Shown piece after piece: positions 6,687 to 15,323 of a stretch of 23,159 nucleotides of DNA. Origin of the DNA: Oscillospiraceae bacterium (GTDB taxonomy: Bacteria; Bacillota_A; Clostridia; Oscillospirales; Oscillospiraceae); contig JAFQDR010000123.1 in the NCBI GenBank assembly GCA_017415945.1, positions 1-23,159 on the forward strand. The letters run 5' to 3'. A model generated the notes under the pieces. It was not told the DNA's origin, ran no database searches, and was given only the letters and a program-made list of their open reading frames with translations. The position numbers and the translations under genes were made by a program. How positions within the stretch are numbered: position 1 is the stretch's first letter; the number at the start of each line of letters is the position of its first letter.

Positions 6687-6715
6687 TTTCATTTGCCGCG
6701 GCTTTGTGCTACAAT
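6687..6715 (+). promoter_or_regulatory. Promoter of the one-carbon operon
   Basis: TACAAT (6710-6715), with a weak -35 TTTCAT (6687-6692) at 17 nt. It is about 47 nt before the fhs start. Confidence 0.5.
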
Positions 6716-6762
6716 ATATAAGCACAACTTTGGTTAAAATCTGAAAGGGGTATGCGTTACAA

Positions 6763-8433
6763 ATGAAAACTGATATTGAAATTGCTCAGAGTGCCGTAAT
6801 GGCACCCATCACCGAAATCGCCACAAAGGCAGGCATTGACGACAAGTATCTGGAACAGTACGGCAAGTACAAGGCTAAGGTGGATCTGTCCCTCATGAAG
6901 GACCAGGCGGACAAGCCCGACGGCAAGCTGATTCTGGTTACCGCTATGACTCCCACCGCTGCGGGCGAAGGCAAGACCACCACTACCGTTGGTCTGGGTG
7001 ATGCTCTCAATAAACTCGGCAAGAAGGTCGCCATTGCCCTCCGTGAGCCCTCTCTGGGCCCCGTCTTCGGTGTCAAGGGCGGCGCTGCGGGCGGCGGTTA
7101 CGCACAGGTCGTGCCCATGGAAGACATCAACCTGCACTTCACCGGCGACTTCCACGCCATCGGTGCGGCAAACAATCTGCTGGCTGCCATGCTGGACAAC
7201 CACATTCAGCAGGGCAACGCACTGGGTATCGACGTGAAGCGCATCACTTGGAAGCGCTGCGTGGACATGAACGACCGCCAGCTGCGCAATATCGTCTGCG
7301 GTCTGGGCGGCAGAATGCAGGGGGTTCCCCGTGAAGACGGCTTCGATATTACCGTTGCTTCCGAAATCATGGCAGTTATGTGTCTGGCAGACGGTATCGC
7401 TGATTTGAAGGCTCGTCTGGCACGCATGATCGTTGCCTACACCTACGACGGCAAGCCCGTTACCGCAGGTGATCTGAAGGCACAGGGGGCCATGGCTGCG
7501 CTGCTGAAGGACGCACTGAAGCCCAATCTGGTGCAGACTCTGGAGCACACCCCCGCGTTTGTACACTGCGGCCCCTTCGCAAATATCGCACACGGCTGTA
7601 ACTCCGTCACCGCTACCCGTCTGGCTATGAAGCTGGCTGACTATGCTGTCACCGAAGCAGGCTTCGGCGGGGATCTGGGTGCGGAAAAGTTCCTGGACAT
7701 CAAGTGCCGTATTGCAGGCCTGAAGCCCGATGCAGTCGTCATCGTCGGCACCGTCCGTGCGCTGAAGATGCACGGCGGCGTTGCCAAGGCCGATCTGAAC
7801 ACCGAAAATCTGGAGGCTCTGGAAAAGGGTCTGCCCAACCTGCTGCGCCATGTGGAAAACATTACTCAGGTGTTTAAGCTGCCCGCAGTGGTTGCTATCA
7901 ACCGTTTCCCCACCGATACCGAGGCCGAGCTGGCTCTGGTAGAGGCAAAGTGCAAGGAGCTGGGGGCAAATGCTGTTCTGTCCGAGGTTTGGGGCAAGGG
8001 CGGCGAAGGCGGTATCGCACTGGCAGAGGAAGTCATCCGTCTGTGTGAACAGCCCAACGAATTTGAATACTGCTACGATGACCGGCTGGGTATTGTGGAA
8101 AAGATCGAAGCCATTGCAAAGCGCATTTACCGTGCCGACGGCGTTGAGCTGGTTGGCAATGCGGTGAAGCAGCTGAAGGAACTGACCGATCTGGGGCTGG
8201 ACAAAATGCCCATCTGCATGGCAAAGACCCAGTATTCCTTCTCTGACGACCCCGCAAAGCTGGGTGCGCCCACGGGCTTCAAGATCACCGTGCGCAACCT
8301 GAAGGTTTCCGCAGGCGCAGGCTTCATCGTTGCCCTCACCGGTGACGTGATGACCATGCCCGGTCTGCCCAAGGTTCCCTCTGCGGAAAAGATCGACGTT
8401 GACGAAAACGGCAAGATCACCGGCCTGTTCTAA
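6763..8433 (+). CDS. fhs: Formate--tetrahydrofolate ligase
   Basis: Makes 10-formyl-THF from formate, THF and ATP in the cytoplasm. It is 556 residues, the usual length. The P-loop region [20 protein letters not shown] lies at about 63-82, followed by [23 protein letters not shown] and the [12 protein letters not shown] segment. A later conserved stretch reads [14 protein letters not shown], and the C-terminus ends with [32 protein letters not shown]. The start has AAAGGGG about 13 nt upstream. It heads a set with fchA and folD, which together connect formate to methylene-THF. No other Wood-Ljungdahl genes (metF, acs, fdh) are in the window, so use in acetogenesis cannot be claimed. A 261-nt repeat-bearing gap separates it from fchA. 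Confidence 0.97.
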   Translation: MKTDIEIAQSAVMAPITEIATKAGIDDKYLEQYGKYKAKVDLSLMKDQADKPDGKLILVTAMTPTAAGEGKTTTTVGLGDALNKLGKKVAIALREPSLGPVFGVKGGAAGGGYAQVVPMEDINLHFTGDFHAIGAANNLLAAMLDNHIQQGNALGIDVKRITWKRCVDMNDRQLRNIVCGLGGRMQGVPREDGFDITVASEIMAVMCLADGIADLKARLARMIVAYTYDGKPVTAGDLKAQGAMAALLKDALKPNLVQTLEHTPAFVHCGPFANIAHGCNSVTATRLAMKLADYAVTEAGFGGDLGAEKFLDIKCRIAGLKPDAVVIVGTVRALKMHGGVAKADLNTENLEALEKGLPNLLRHVENITQVFKLPAVVAINRFPTDTEAELALVEAKCKELGANAVLSEVWGKGGEGGIALAEEVIRLCEQPNEFEYCYDDRLGIVEKIEAIAKRIYRADGVELVGNAVKQLKELTDLGLDKMPICMAKTQYSFSDDPAKLGAPTGFKITVRNLKVSAGAGFIVALTGDVMTMPGLPKVPSAEKIDVDENGKITGLF

Positions 8434-8461
8434 ATAAATTAGCCCTGTGATTTCGGGGCGT

Positions 8462-8650
8462 GGCTTCCCCTTTCAGGGGGAGCTGGCAGACGCGAGGTAC
8501 GAGCGGCTGACTGAGGAGGTCAGCGGTGTAGCAAAAGACAAAGCTGCACCACGGCGAATACGTGAACTGCTTATAATGTGCGCTTCGCGGATTTATTTTG
8601 ACCTCTTCCACCGCGAGCGGTCCCCCTTCCCCTACAAGGGGAAGGCACCC
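8462..8650. repeat. Full CAAGGGGG-type repeat inside the one-carbon operon
   Basis: About 190 bp with inverted ends: GGCTTCCCCTTT at the left and AAGGGGAAGG at the right. Near them are GACTGAGGAGGTCAG (left) and CCGCGAGCGG (right). It fills most of the fhs-fchA gap and holds no gene. A TATAAT at 8572-8577 lies inside without a good -35. Confidence 0.65.
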
Positions 8651-8694
8651 TCTTATTAACTGCTGTAAACAAACTGACATTACACGGAGGTATT

Positions 8695-9315
8695 ATGGAA
8701 TTTTCCCGCTATCGAATCGATGATTTTCTCACCGCTTTGAGCAGCAAGGATGCTGTGCCCGGCGGCGGTGGTGCATCCGCTCTGGTGGGTGCATTGGGTG
8801 CTGCCTTGGGCTGCATGGTGGGTAATCTCACCGTGGGCAAAAAGAAATATGCGGACGTGGAAACGGATATGTACCTGCTGATGCATGAGGCGGAAAGCCT
8901 GCAGAAGGAGTTGACCAAGCTCATCCAGAAGGATGCCGACGGCTTCGCCCCTCTGTCCAAGGCCTACGCCAAGGACAAGTCCGACCCCGACTATGAGCAG
9001 GTCATGGAGCAGTGTCTGCGGAAAGCGGCGGAGGCTCCCATGGAGATCCTGCGGCTCAGCTGCCGTATGATTGAGCTGCACCGCCAGTTTGCGGAAAAGG
9101 GCAGCGTGCTGGCTGTGTCCGATGCGGGCACGGGCGTGGTGTTCTGCTGGGCTGCTATGTACGGTGCGGCTCTGAATGTGCTGGCCAACACCCGACTGAT
9201 GAAGGATCGTGTGTACGCAGGGCGCATGAATGGAGAAGTGGAAAGCCTGATGAATAAGTATTGGAAGCAGGCTGACGAGACCTACGAATTTGTATTTGAA
9301 AAACTGAAGAACTAA
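8695..9315 (+). CDS. fchA: Cyclodeaminase/cyclohydrolase family protein, methenyl-THF cyclohydrolase
   Basis: A 206-residue cytoplasmic protein of the FTCD-C/FchA fold. The signature PGGGGASALVGALGAALG lies at about 22-39 and the conserved DADGFAPLSKAY at about 81-92; a second conserved segment VLAVSDAGTGVVF occurs at about 138-150. FchA homologues deaminate formimino-THF or hydrolyse methenyl-THF. Here it lies 15 nt upstream of a folD that seems to lack cyclohydrolase residues, so methenyl-THF cyclohydrolase is the likelier role. The start has ACGGAGGT about 6 nt upstream. No hutH-type histidine degradation genes are nearby. Confidence 0.92.
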   Translation: MEFSRYRIDDFLTALSSKDAVPGGGGASALVGALGAALGCMVGNLTVGKKKYADVETDMYLLMHEAESLQKELTKLIQKDADGFAPLSKAYAKDKSDPDYEQVMEQCLRKAAEAPMEILRLSCRMIELHRQFAEKGSVLAVSDAGTGVVFCWAAMYGAALNVLANTRLMKDRVYAGRMNGEVESLMNKYWKQADETYEFVFEKLKN

Positions 9316-9330
9316 AGGAAGATATATACC

Positions 9331-10194
9331 ATGAGTACGATTTTGCTGGAAGGCAAGCCCGTTGCGGAGGCTATCTACGACAAGGCGATGAAGACCGCCA
9401 AGGCACTGGAGGCACAGGGGATTACCCCTGTTGTGGCTCTGGTCCGTGTAGGCGAAAACCCCGCCGACATTTCCTATGAAAACAGCATCAAGAAGAATAT
9501 GGCAAGAGGCGGCGTCAGTGCCGTATCCGCAACCATGTCTCAGGGAACCACTACCGAAAAGGTGTTGGAAACCATCGACACCCTGAACAAGAGCCCTCTG
9601 GTACACGGCATCATGCTGTTCCGTCCCATGCCCGAGCACATTGACGGCGAATGGATCCGACACTCCATCCACCCCGCAAAGGACGTAGACGGCATTACCG
9701 ATATGTCTCTGGGCGGCGTGTTCACCGGCAGCGGCATCGGCTTTGCGCCCTGCACCGCACAGGCAGTCATCGAAATGCTGGATTACTACGGCATTGAACT
9801 GCGCGGCAAGAAGGTTGCTGTGGTTGGCCGCTCTCTGGTCATCGGCAAGCCTGTGTCTATGCTGCTGAACGACCGTGACGCTACCGTGACCCTGTGCCAC
9901 AGCCGTACCCCCAAGCTGGCAGATGTGACCCGTGAGGCTGACATCGTGGTGCTGGCTACGGGCCGCGCCAAGGCATACGGAGCGGAATACTTCGCACCCC
10001 ACCAGACCGTTATCGACGTGGGCATCAACAACGACCCTGCAACGGGCAAGCTCTGCGGCGACGTGGACTTCGGTGTGGTCGCACCCAAGGTCAGCGCCAT
10101 CCCCCCCGTTCCCGGTGGGCTGGGCGCAGTGACCACCGCTGTGCTGGTCAGCCATGTTGTGGAGGCAGCCAAGAAGGCAGCGGAGCGCAAGTAA
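9331..10194 (+). CDS. folD: Methylene-THF dehydrogenase of the FolD family, probably dehydrogenase only
   Basis: Oxidises methylene-THF to methenyl-THF (or the reverse) with NAD(P). It is 287 residues, the normal length. The substrate-binding half has VRVGENPADISYENSIKKN (39-56), and HPAKDVDG carries the conserved Asp. The Rossmann half has VVGRSLVIGKPVSMLL, then VIDVGIN and the ending PPVPGGLGAVTTAVL. Aligned by eye with E. coli FolD, Tyr50 is kept (Tyr49 here) but the catalytic Lys54 is Ile53. The Gln of the GILVQLPLP motif is Phe in GIMLFRPMP. Loss of both points to loss of cyclohydrolase activity, which FchA next door could supply. Spacing to fchA is 15 nt, and the stop overlaps the next start. 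Confidence 0.95.
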   Translation: MSTILLEGKPVAEAIYDKAMKTAKALEAQGITPVVALVRVGENPADISYENSIKKNMARGGVSAVSATMSQGTTTEKVLETIDTLNKSPLVHGIMLFRPMPEHIDGEWIRHSIHPAKDVDGITDMSLGGVFTGSGIGFAPCTAQAVIEMLDYYGIELRGKKVAVVGRSLVIGKPVSMLLNDRDATVTLCHSRTPKLADVTREADIVVLATGRAKAYGAEYFAPHQTVIDVGINNDPATGKLCGDVDFGVVAPKVSAIPPVPGGLGAVTTAVLVSHVVEAAKKAAERK

Positions 10195-10757
10195 TGGAAT
10201 ACCAGAACATTGAAAAGGTCCATGCGGGCAAGTTTTTGGACTATTACAACGTGACCTACAAGGACGCCAACGGCAACGAAAAGGTCTATGAAATGGTGTC
10301 CCGTGACCATGAACTCCACAGCTCTCTCCAGCTCCACGACCATCCCACGGATGCGGTGGTCATGATCATCAACGACCCTTCCGACGAGCATATTCTGCTG
10401 GTGCGGGAGTTCCGCTGTGAGCTGGGTAAGGTCATCTTCGGGCTCCCCGCAGGGCTCATTGACCCCGGCGAGACTGCCGAAGAGTGTGCCGTCCGTGAGC
10501 TGAAGGAGGAAACGGGGCTGGATATGGTCGAGGTGCGGGATGTGCTGAAGGGCGCGTTCTGCGCTGTGGGCATCTCCAACGAGACCACCTCCTGCGTGCT
10601 GGGCATTGCCGACGGCGAGCTGCAGCATTACGATACCGGTGGGGAGGAGATCGACGCCAACTGGTATACCAAGGATGAGGTTCGCCGACTGATCCGTGAG
10701 GAGCACTTCGGCTCCTGGGCACAGGCCTACTGCTATATGTGGTCGAGAGAAAAATAA
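10194..10757 (+). CDS. Nudix hydrolase, ADP-ribose pyrophosphatase type
   Basis: A 187-residue cytoplasmic enzyme that should split a nucleoside-diphosphate-linked substrate such as ADP-ribose. The Nudix box fits the GX5EX7REUXEEXGU rule exactly at 87-109 (Gly87, Glu93, Arg101-Glu102, Glu105-Glu106, Gly108). It is preceded by LVREFRCELGKVIFGLPAG, typical of the ADP-ribose pyrophosphatase group. Its ATG overlaps the folD stop by one base (TAATG), so translation is coupled to the one-carbon genes. The link may be turnover of NAD(P)-derived compounds or simple housekeeping; substrate not provable from sequence. Confidence 0.92.
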   Translation: MEYQNIEKVHAGKFLDYYNVTYKDANGNEKVYEMVSRDHELHSSLQLHDHPTDAVVMIINDPSDEHILLVREFRCELGKVIFGLPAGLIDPGETAEECAVRELKEETGLDMVEVRDVLKGAFCAVGISNETTSCVLGIADGELQHYDTGGEEIDANWYTKDEVRRLIREEHFGSWAQAYCYMWSREK

Positions 10758-10765
10758 GATATGAC

Positions 10766-10796
10766 AAAAGGCACACCTGCGGGTGTGCCTTTTTAT
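10766..10796 (+). terminator. Terminator of the one-carbon operon
   Basis: Stem AAAAGGCACACC / GGGTGTGCCTTTTT with a TGC loop, starting 8 nt after the Nudix stop. A textbook intrinsic terminator. Confidence 0.92.
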
Positions 10797-10808
10797 TACG
10801 GGAAGTTT

Positions 10809-10982
10809 GTAGGGACCGTCGTCCTCGACGGTCCGCTTGTTCGTTTACAAGGGCAATCAACTAAGTGCGGCAAGGGGCGTCGAGGGCGCCGCCCCCTACG
10901 GCGGTAATTGAAAGTTGCGGTGGTTAATTTGCCCATGCAGCAGAACCGCGTGCGGCACGGCGGGAGCAAGCCCCCGCCCTAC
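10809..10982. repeat. Composite GTAGGG...CCCTAC element, copy 1
   Basis: Begins GTAGGGACCGTCGTCCTCGA and ends GCCCCCGCCCTAC. Bases 10809-10960 match 11395-11543 with three substitutions and one 3-nt gap. The last 22 bp differ: here a GGGAGCAAGCCCCCGCCC hairpin replaces the GGACGACGGTCCC end of copy 2. An inner CCCTAC junction is present at 10895-10900. Confidence 0.85.
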
Positions 10983-10995
10983 ATGGCGCGAAGCC

Positions 10996-11235
10996 TTATT
11001 GCTCCTCCGAATGGACTTGAAACAGGTCTGATATGGAGATTCCAAAATACTTATGAAGGTTCAGCAGACAATTCACATCCGCTCTTGGGGGTAGGATTCC
11101 ATTTTCCAATTTGGTCAAGCTTCCTACTCCGATGCCCATGATTTTTGCCATGGATTTTTTTGATAGATTGTGGGATTGCCGCAGCTGTTTGATGTTATGA
11201 GAAAGATTTTTGATTTCACGTTGTTTATCATGCAT
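10996..11235 (-). CDS. Small XRE-family helix-turn-helix regulator
   Basis: A 79-residue cytoplasmic DNA-binding protein consisting of one HTH_3 domain: NIKQLRQSHNLSKKSMAKIM (14-33), then GVGSLTKLENGILPP (recognition-helix region, 36-50) and LNLHKYFGISISDLFQ. It has no effector domain. The start has AGGAGG about 10 nt upstream. The gene is visibly richer in A and T than the flanking genes and sits alone between two near-identical repeats, which suggests acquisition or movement. No adjacent toxin, phage or conjugation gene was found, so its target is unknown. Confidence 0.85.
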   Translation of the reverse strand: MHDKQREIKNLSHNIKQLRQSHNLSKKSMAKIMGIGVGSLTKLENGILPPRADVNCLLNLHKYFGISISDLFQVHSEEQ

Positions 11236-11269
11236 TGTGGAAATACCTCCTGTTTATGCTTGGGTTTTC

Positions 11270-11298
11270 ATTATACAGCAGTATTTTTTAAAGTGCTG
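11270..11298 (-). promoter_or_regulatory. Candidate promoter of the XRE gene
   Basis: Perfect TATAAT on the minus strand (11270-11275), 34 nt upstream of the start. The -35 position holds only CAGCAC. Confidence 0.45.
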
Positions 11299-11349
11299 AT
11301 TTTACAAGACATCTCTTGTAGAGTTTTTGCGCAGAAGTAACGCAGTACA

Positions 11350-11381
11350 GACAAGGGGACGGCTCTGCCGTCCCTGTTGTC
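11350..11381. repeat. Isolated GC-rich hairpin
   Basis: Arms GACAAGGGGACGG / CCGTCCCTGTTGTC around CTCTG, followed by TTTGT. It looks like a terminator, but no gene precedes it on the plus strand. Confidence 0.5.
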
Positions 11382-11394
11382 TTTGTGGGCACTC

Positions 11395-11567
11395 GTAGGG
11401 ACCGTCGTCCTCGACGGTCCGTTTGTTCGTTTACAAGGGCAATCAACTAAGTGCGGCAAGGGGCGTCGAGGGCGCCGCCTACGGCGGTAATTGAAAGTTG
11501 CGGTGGTTAATTTGCTCATGCAGCAGAACCGAGTGCGGCACGGACCGTCGGGGACGACGGTCCCTAC
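11395..11567. repeat. Composite GTAGGG...CCCTAC element, copy 2
   Basis: Its own ends are inverted repeats: GTAGGGACCGTCGTCC at the left and GGACGACGGTCCCTAC at the right. It shares about 150 bp with copy 1 at 10809. The two copies are in the same orientation and flank the XRE gene. Confidence 0.85.
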
Positions 11568-12010
11568 GAGGGAGGAGGATTCGGGGGCGGGTGCAGCGGA
11601 CACCCGCAAGGGTGCGTTTTATTTATGGTTGAGAGAATAGCGAAAAGTAGGGCGGGGGCTTGCTCCCGCCGCTTTGTATTGGCCTTTAGGACAATACACC
11701 CCCAGTTTAACTGGGGGGTGTGAAATGCTTATAGCGGTGAAAGGCCCTCCGACCATAAGGAGGGCTGTCAGCGAAGCTGACTGGGTGGTCGAAAAAAGGA
11801 TCAATGATTACCTCTCCGTCTTTTGCCTTCGGCAAAATCCACCTCTCCTTAAAAGGAGAGGCTTGTGAGGCGGATGCTATCTGCACCTGTAAGGCACGGT
11901 GTTGAAATTGCGGACCGTCCGGGGCGAACAAGGCCGACTTTGTGAAATAACATGAAAAACTTTCGGGAATTTTGTCGAATACTCTATTGCTTTAGCGTGG
12001 CAAACTGTGC
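11568..12010. other. Gene-free repeat region upstream of gdhA
   Basis: No supported gene. It contains a short GTAGGGCGGGGGCTTGCTCC hairpin (11647-11670), a separate hairpin ACACCCCCAG / CTGGGGGGTGT (11696-11721) and a full CAAGGGGG-type unit (11743-11864). About 120 bp after that show nothing clear before the gdhA promoter. Confidence 0.7.
11743..11864. repeat. Full CAAGGGGG-type repeat upstream of gdhA
   Basis: Left end GGCCCTCC...GGAGGGC, then GTCAGCGAAGCTGAC (11767-11781) and GGGTGGTC. The right end has TTTTGCCTTCGGCAAAA and CTCTCCTTAAAAGGAGAG, then GCTT. Same design as 8462-8650: a hairpin at each end, each next to a second small palindrome. Confidence 0.7.
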
Positions 12011-12016
12011 TATAAT
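11987..12016 (+). promoter_or_regulatory. Promoter of gdhA
   Basis: TTGCTT (11987-11992), an 18-nt spacer and perfect TATAAT (12011-12016), giving a short leader of about 25-30 nt with TAGGAGGA before the start. Confidence 0.65.
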
Positions 12017-12040
12017 ATGCCATCTCAAGGAAAATTTTAG

Positions 12041-13399
<1,359 letters not shown>

Positions 13400-13407
13400 T
13401 AAAAATA

Positions 13408-13440
13408 ACTCCTCGTCCCTTGGACGAGGAGATTTTTATT
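13408..13440 (+). terminator. Terminator of gdhA
   Basis: Stem CTCCTCGTCC / GGACGAGGAG with a CTT loop, followed by ATTTTTATT. It starts 9 nt after the stop. Confidence 0.9.
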
Positions 13441-13443
13441 ATA

Positions 13444-13590
13444 GTGAAGAGAGAAAAGAGAAGAGTGAAGAGAAGTGGTGAAATCCAATTCTTTGAATTG
13501 AATTACTTATTATAAATGCCTTTTTATTACAAACCCAATTCGTGAGAATTGGGTTTGACCATACTTATTCACTTTTCACTATTACTTCTT
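13444..13590. repeat. Polypurine GTGAAGAGAG repeat, copy C, with inverted end
   Basis: Starts GTGAAGAGAGAAAAGAGAAG, then AATCCAATTC/GAATTGAATT. It has a second inverted repeat CAAACCCAATT / AATTGGGTTTG (13530-13557) and ends in TTATTCACTTTTCACTATTA. It lies between convergent gdhA and the MFS gene. Same arrangement as copy B. Confidence 0.8.
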
Positions 13591-13591
13591 A

Positions 13592-13627
13592 CTTAACAAA
13601 AAGCCCGTATGGGTGCTTTTTTGTTAG
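13592..13627 (-). terminator. Terminator of the MFS gene
   Basis: Inverted repeat AACAAAAAGCCC / GGGTGCTTTTTTGTT, T-rich on both strands and overlapping the stop codon at 13624. It can act in both directions. Confidence 0.75.
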
Positions 13628-15177
13628 TCGTCGATATCGAAGGCATCCAGGCCTGTTTTGGCTTCCACCTTGTTGTCGCCGTGCTTTACCATAGACATGG
13701 TCACGAACGCCAGTGCGGCAAAGATGCAGGCGTAGGGGAACAGAACGGTCATGCCCATCTTGTCCATGAGAATACCCGACAGCATGGGGGTGGCGATCTG
13801 AGCAGCCATGGAGGCGGTGTAATAGAAGCCCGTGTACTTGCCGATGTCGGCGCCGCTGCACATTTCCACAACCATGGGGAAGGAGTTGACGTTGATGTTT
13901 GCCCAGCCGATGCCCGCCATAGCAAACAGAATGTTCATCACAACAGTGGGGCTGCCTGCACGCATGAGGGATGCAATGCCGAATGCACCTGCCAGCATGA
14001 CCACGCCGCCCATAATGGTCTTCTTTCTGCCTATCTTGGACGCAATCATACCTGCGGGCAGGTAGGTTACGATGGCGGCACCCTGTGCAATGAGCATGGT
14101 GGTGTTGTAGTCCTTCTGCAGCACATTGGCAGCATATACGGCGTACTTGGAGGTGACGGCGTTGTAGCCGAAGTACCACAGTGCAATAGAGGCCAGAATG
14201 CAGATGAGGGATTTAAATTCTGCCTTGCTCAGACCCCGTTTCTCACCGTCATCGGTGTCTTCTTCCTCCTCAATGCCGTACTTCACGGAGTCGGCACGCA
14301 TTTCCTCTGCCCACTTCTTTTCACGGACGGTGCTCAGGAAAATCAGCAGAGACAGCAGCATAATGCCTGCGATGACGCCGTAGAAGGGGGTGTAGGACAT
14401 GAGGGAGTTCTGCACTGCGGATGTGGCGAATACCATGCCCAGCACCAGCACCAGAATACCGCCTGCGGTACCCATAAGGTTGATGATGGCGTTGGCCTTG
14501 CTTCGCAGGGGCTTAATGGTTACGTCGGGCATCAGTGCCACCGCGGGGGAGCGGAAGGTTGCCATGGCCAGCAGCACGATCAGCAGCAGGGCCACAAAGA
14601 GGATCAGGGTAGAGGGATTGGAGGCGGTGACCCCTGCGGCGTATGCCTGACGAGCGGGGACGATGTAATTGGTGTAGTCGGGGTTGGTGACGGACTTGCC
14701 GTTTTCGTCGGTGATCTTGGAGGTGATGGAAACAAATTCATCCTCGGAGAAGCGTTCGGACAGGACAAAGTGCTCACCCTCGGGGGTCAGCAGCTCGGTG
14801 TCGGCATAGGCCTCGTACAAAATCTCCAGTGCGGCAGGATCGTCGATGGCGGAGACCTTGGAAATGTTCTGCAGCTGGGCAGCGTCCACAAAGCTCAGTG
14901 CCACCAGAGCCACAGCGGCAACGGTGGTGCCGATGACGATGAAGGGGGTACGTCTGCCGAAGCGGGTGTTGACCTTGTCGGACAGGGTGCCGAACAGAGG
15001 CAGCAGGAACAGCGCAAGAATGTTGTCGATGGCCATGATGACCCCCGACCAGCCCTGGGACATACCGAACTTGTTGGTCAGCAGCAGGGGGATGGTGCTG
15101 TCGTAGGCCTGCCAGAATAAGCTGATGAGGAAGAAGGCGAAGCCCACCAGCAGTGTGCGCTTATAGTTGAGTTTCAT
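13624..15177 (-). CDS. MFS transporter, SLC45/GPH-like, with a large outer loop
   Basis: A 517-residue, roughly 12-segment membrane transporter. The N-terminus MKLNYKRTLLVGFAFFLISL leads into TM1 with WQAYDSTIPLLL. The MFS motif-A loop GTLSDKVNTRFGRRTP (63-78) lies between TM2 and TM3, and a second SKIGRKK loop lies in the C-terminal half. Residues about 97-188, between TM3 and TM4, form an unusual ~90-residue acidic soluble loop (with SERFSEDEF) that should face outside. A charged central loop (SVKYGIEEEEDTDDGEKRG) joins the halves. Relatives move sugars or glycosides; the substrate is not determined. The start has AGGTGA about 7 nt upstream. It is divergent from the phosphodiesterase gene. 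Confidence 0.88.
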   Translation of the reverse strand: MKLNYKRTLLVGFAFFLISLFWQAYDSTIPLLLTNKFGMSQGWSGVIMAIDNILALFLLPLFGTLSDKVNTRFGRRTPFIVIGTTVAAVALVALSFVDAAQLQNISKVSAIDDPAALEILYEAYADTELLTPEGEHFVLSERFSEDEFVSITSKITDENGKSVTNPDYTNYIVPARQAYAAGVTASNPSTLILFVALLLIVLLAMATFRSPAVALMPDVTIKPLRSKANAIINLMGTAGGILVLVLGMVFATSAVQNSLMSYTPFYGVIAGIMLLSLLIFLSTVREKKWAEEMRADSVKYGIEEEEDTDDGEKRGLSKAEFKSLICILASIALWYFGYNAVTSKYAVYAANVLQKDYNTTMLIAQGAAIVTYLPAGMIASKIGRKKTIMGGVVMLAGAFGIASLMRAGSPTVVMNILFAMAGIGWANINVNSFPMVVEMCSGADIGKYTGFYYTASMAAQIATPMLSGILMDKMGMTVLFPYACIFAALAFVTMSMVKHGDNKVEAKTGLDAFDIDD

Positions 15178-15207
15178 GTTTTCACCTATTTTCTGTAAGA
15201 TGGCTTT

Positions 15208-15236
15208 ATTGTACCCAATTATGGGTGCGGTTGCAA
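15208..15236 (-). promoter_or_regulatory. Promoter of the MFS gene
   Basis: On the minus strand TTGCAA (15231-15236) and TACAAT (15208-15213) with a 17-nt spacer, 31 nt before the start. Confidence 0.65.
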
Positions 15237-15263
15237 GATTGTATATATGGAAATTACGAATTC

Positions 15264-15292
15264 TTGACTTTGCGGCAGCGCGAGGCTACAAT
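15264..15292 (+). promoter_or_regulatory. Promoter of the phosphodiesterase gene
   Basis: TTGACT (15264-15269) and TACAAT (15287-15292) with a 17-nt spacer, 32 nt before the start. It is back to back with the MFS promoter, the two -35 boxes being 27 nt apart. Confidence 0.75.
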
Positions 15293-15323
15293 GAAAGCAT
15301 CAAAAACGCAAAGGAGAATGACC

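Noticed and set aside
8680..10155. A 491-residue open frame antisense to fchA and folD
   Set aside because: Shadow of two recognisable genes; no domain or ribosome site.
6763..10757. Complete Wood-Ljungdahl acetogenesis locus
   Set aside because: Only fhs, fchA and folD are present. These also serve purine, formyl-Met and serine/glycine metabolism.
10801..12000. CRISPR array
   Set aside because: The repeats are long, few and palindromic and do not alternate with equal-length spacers; no cas gene is near.
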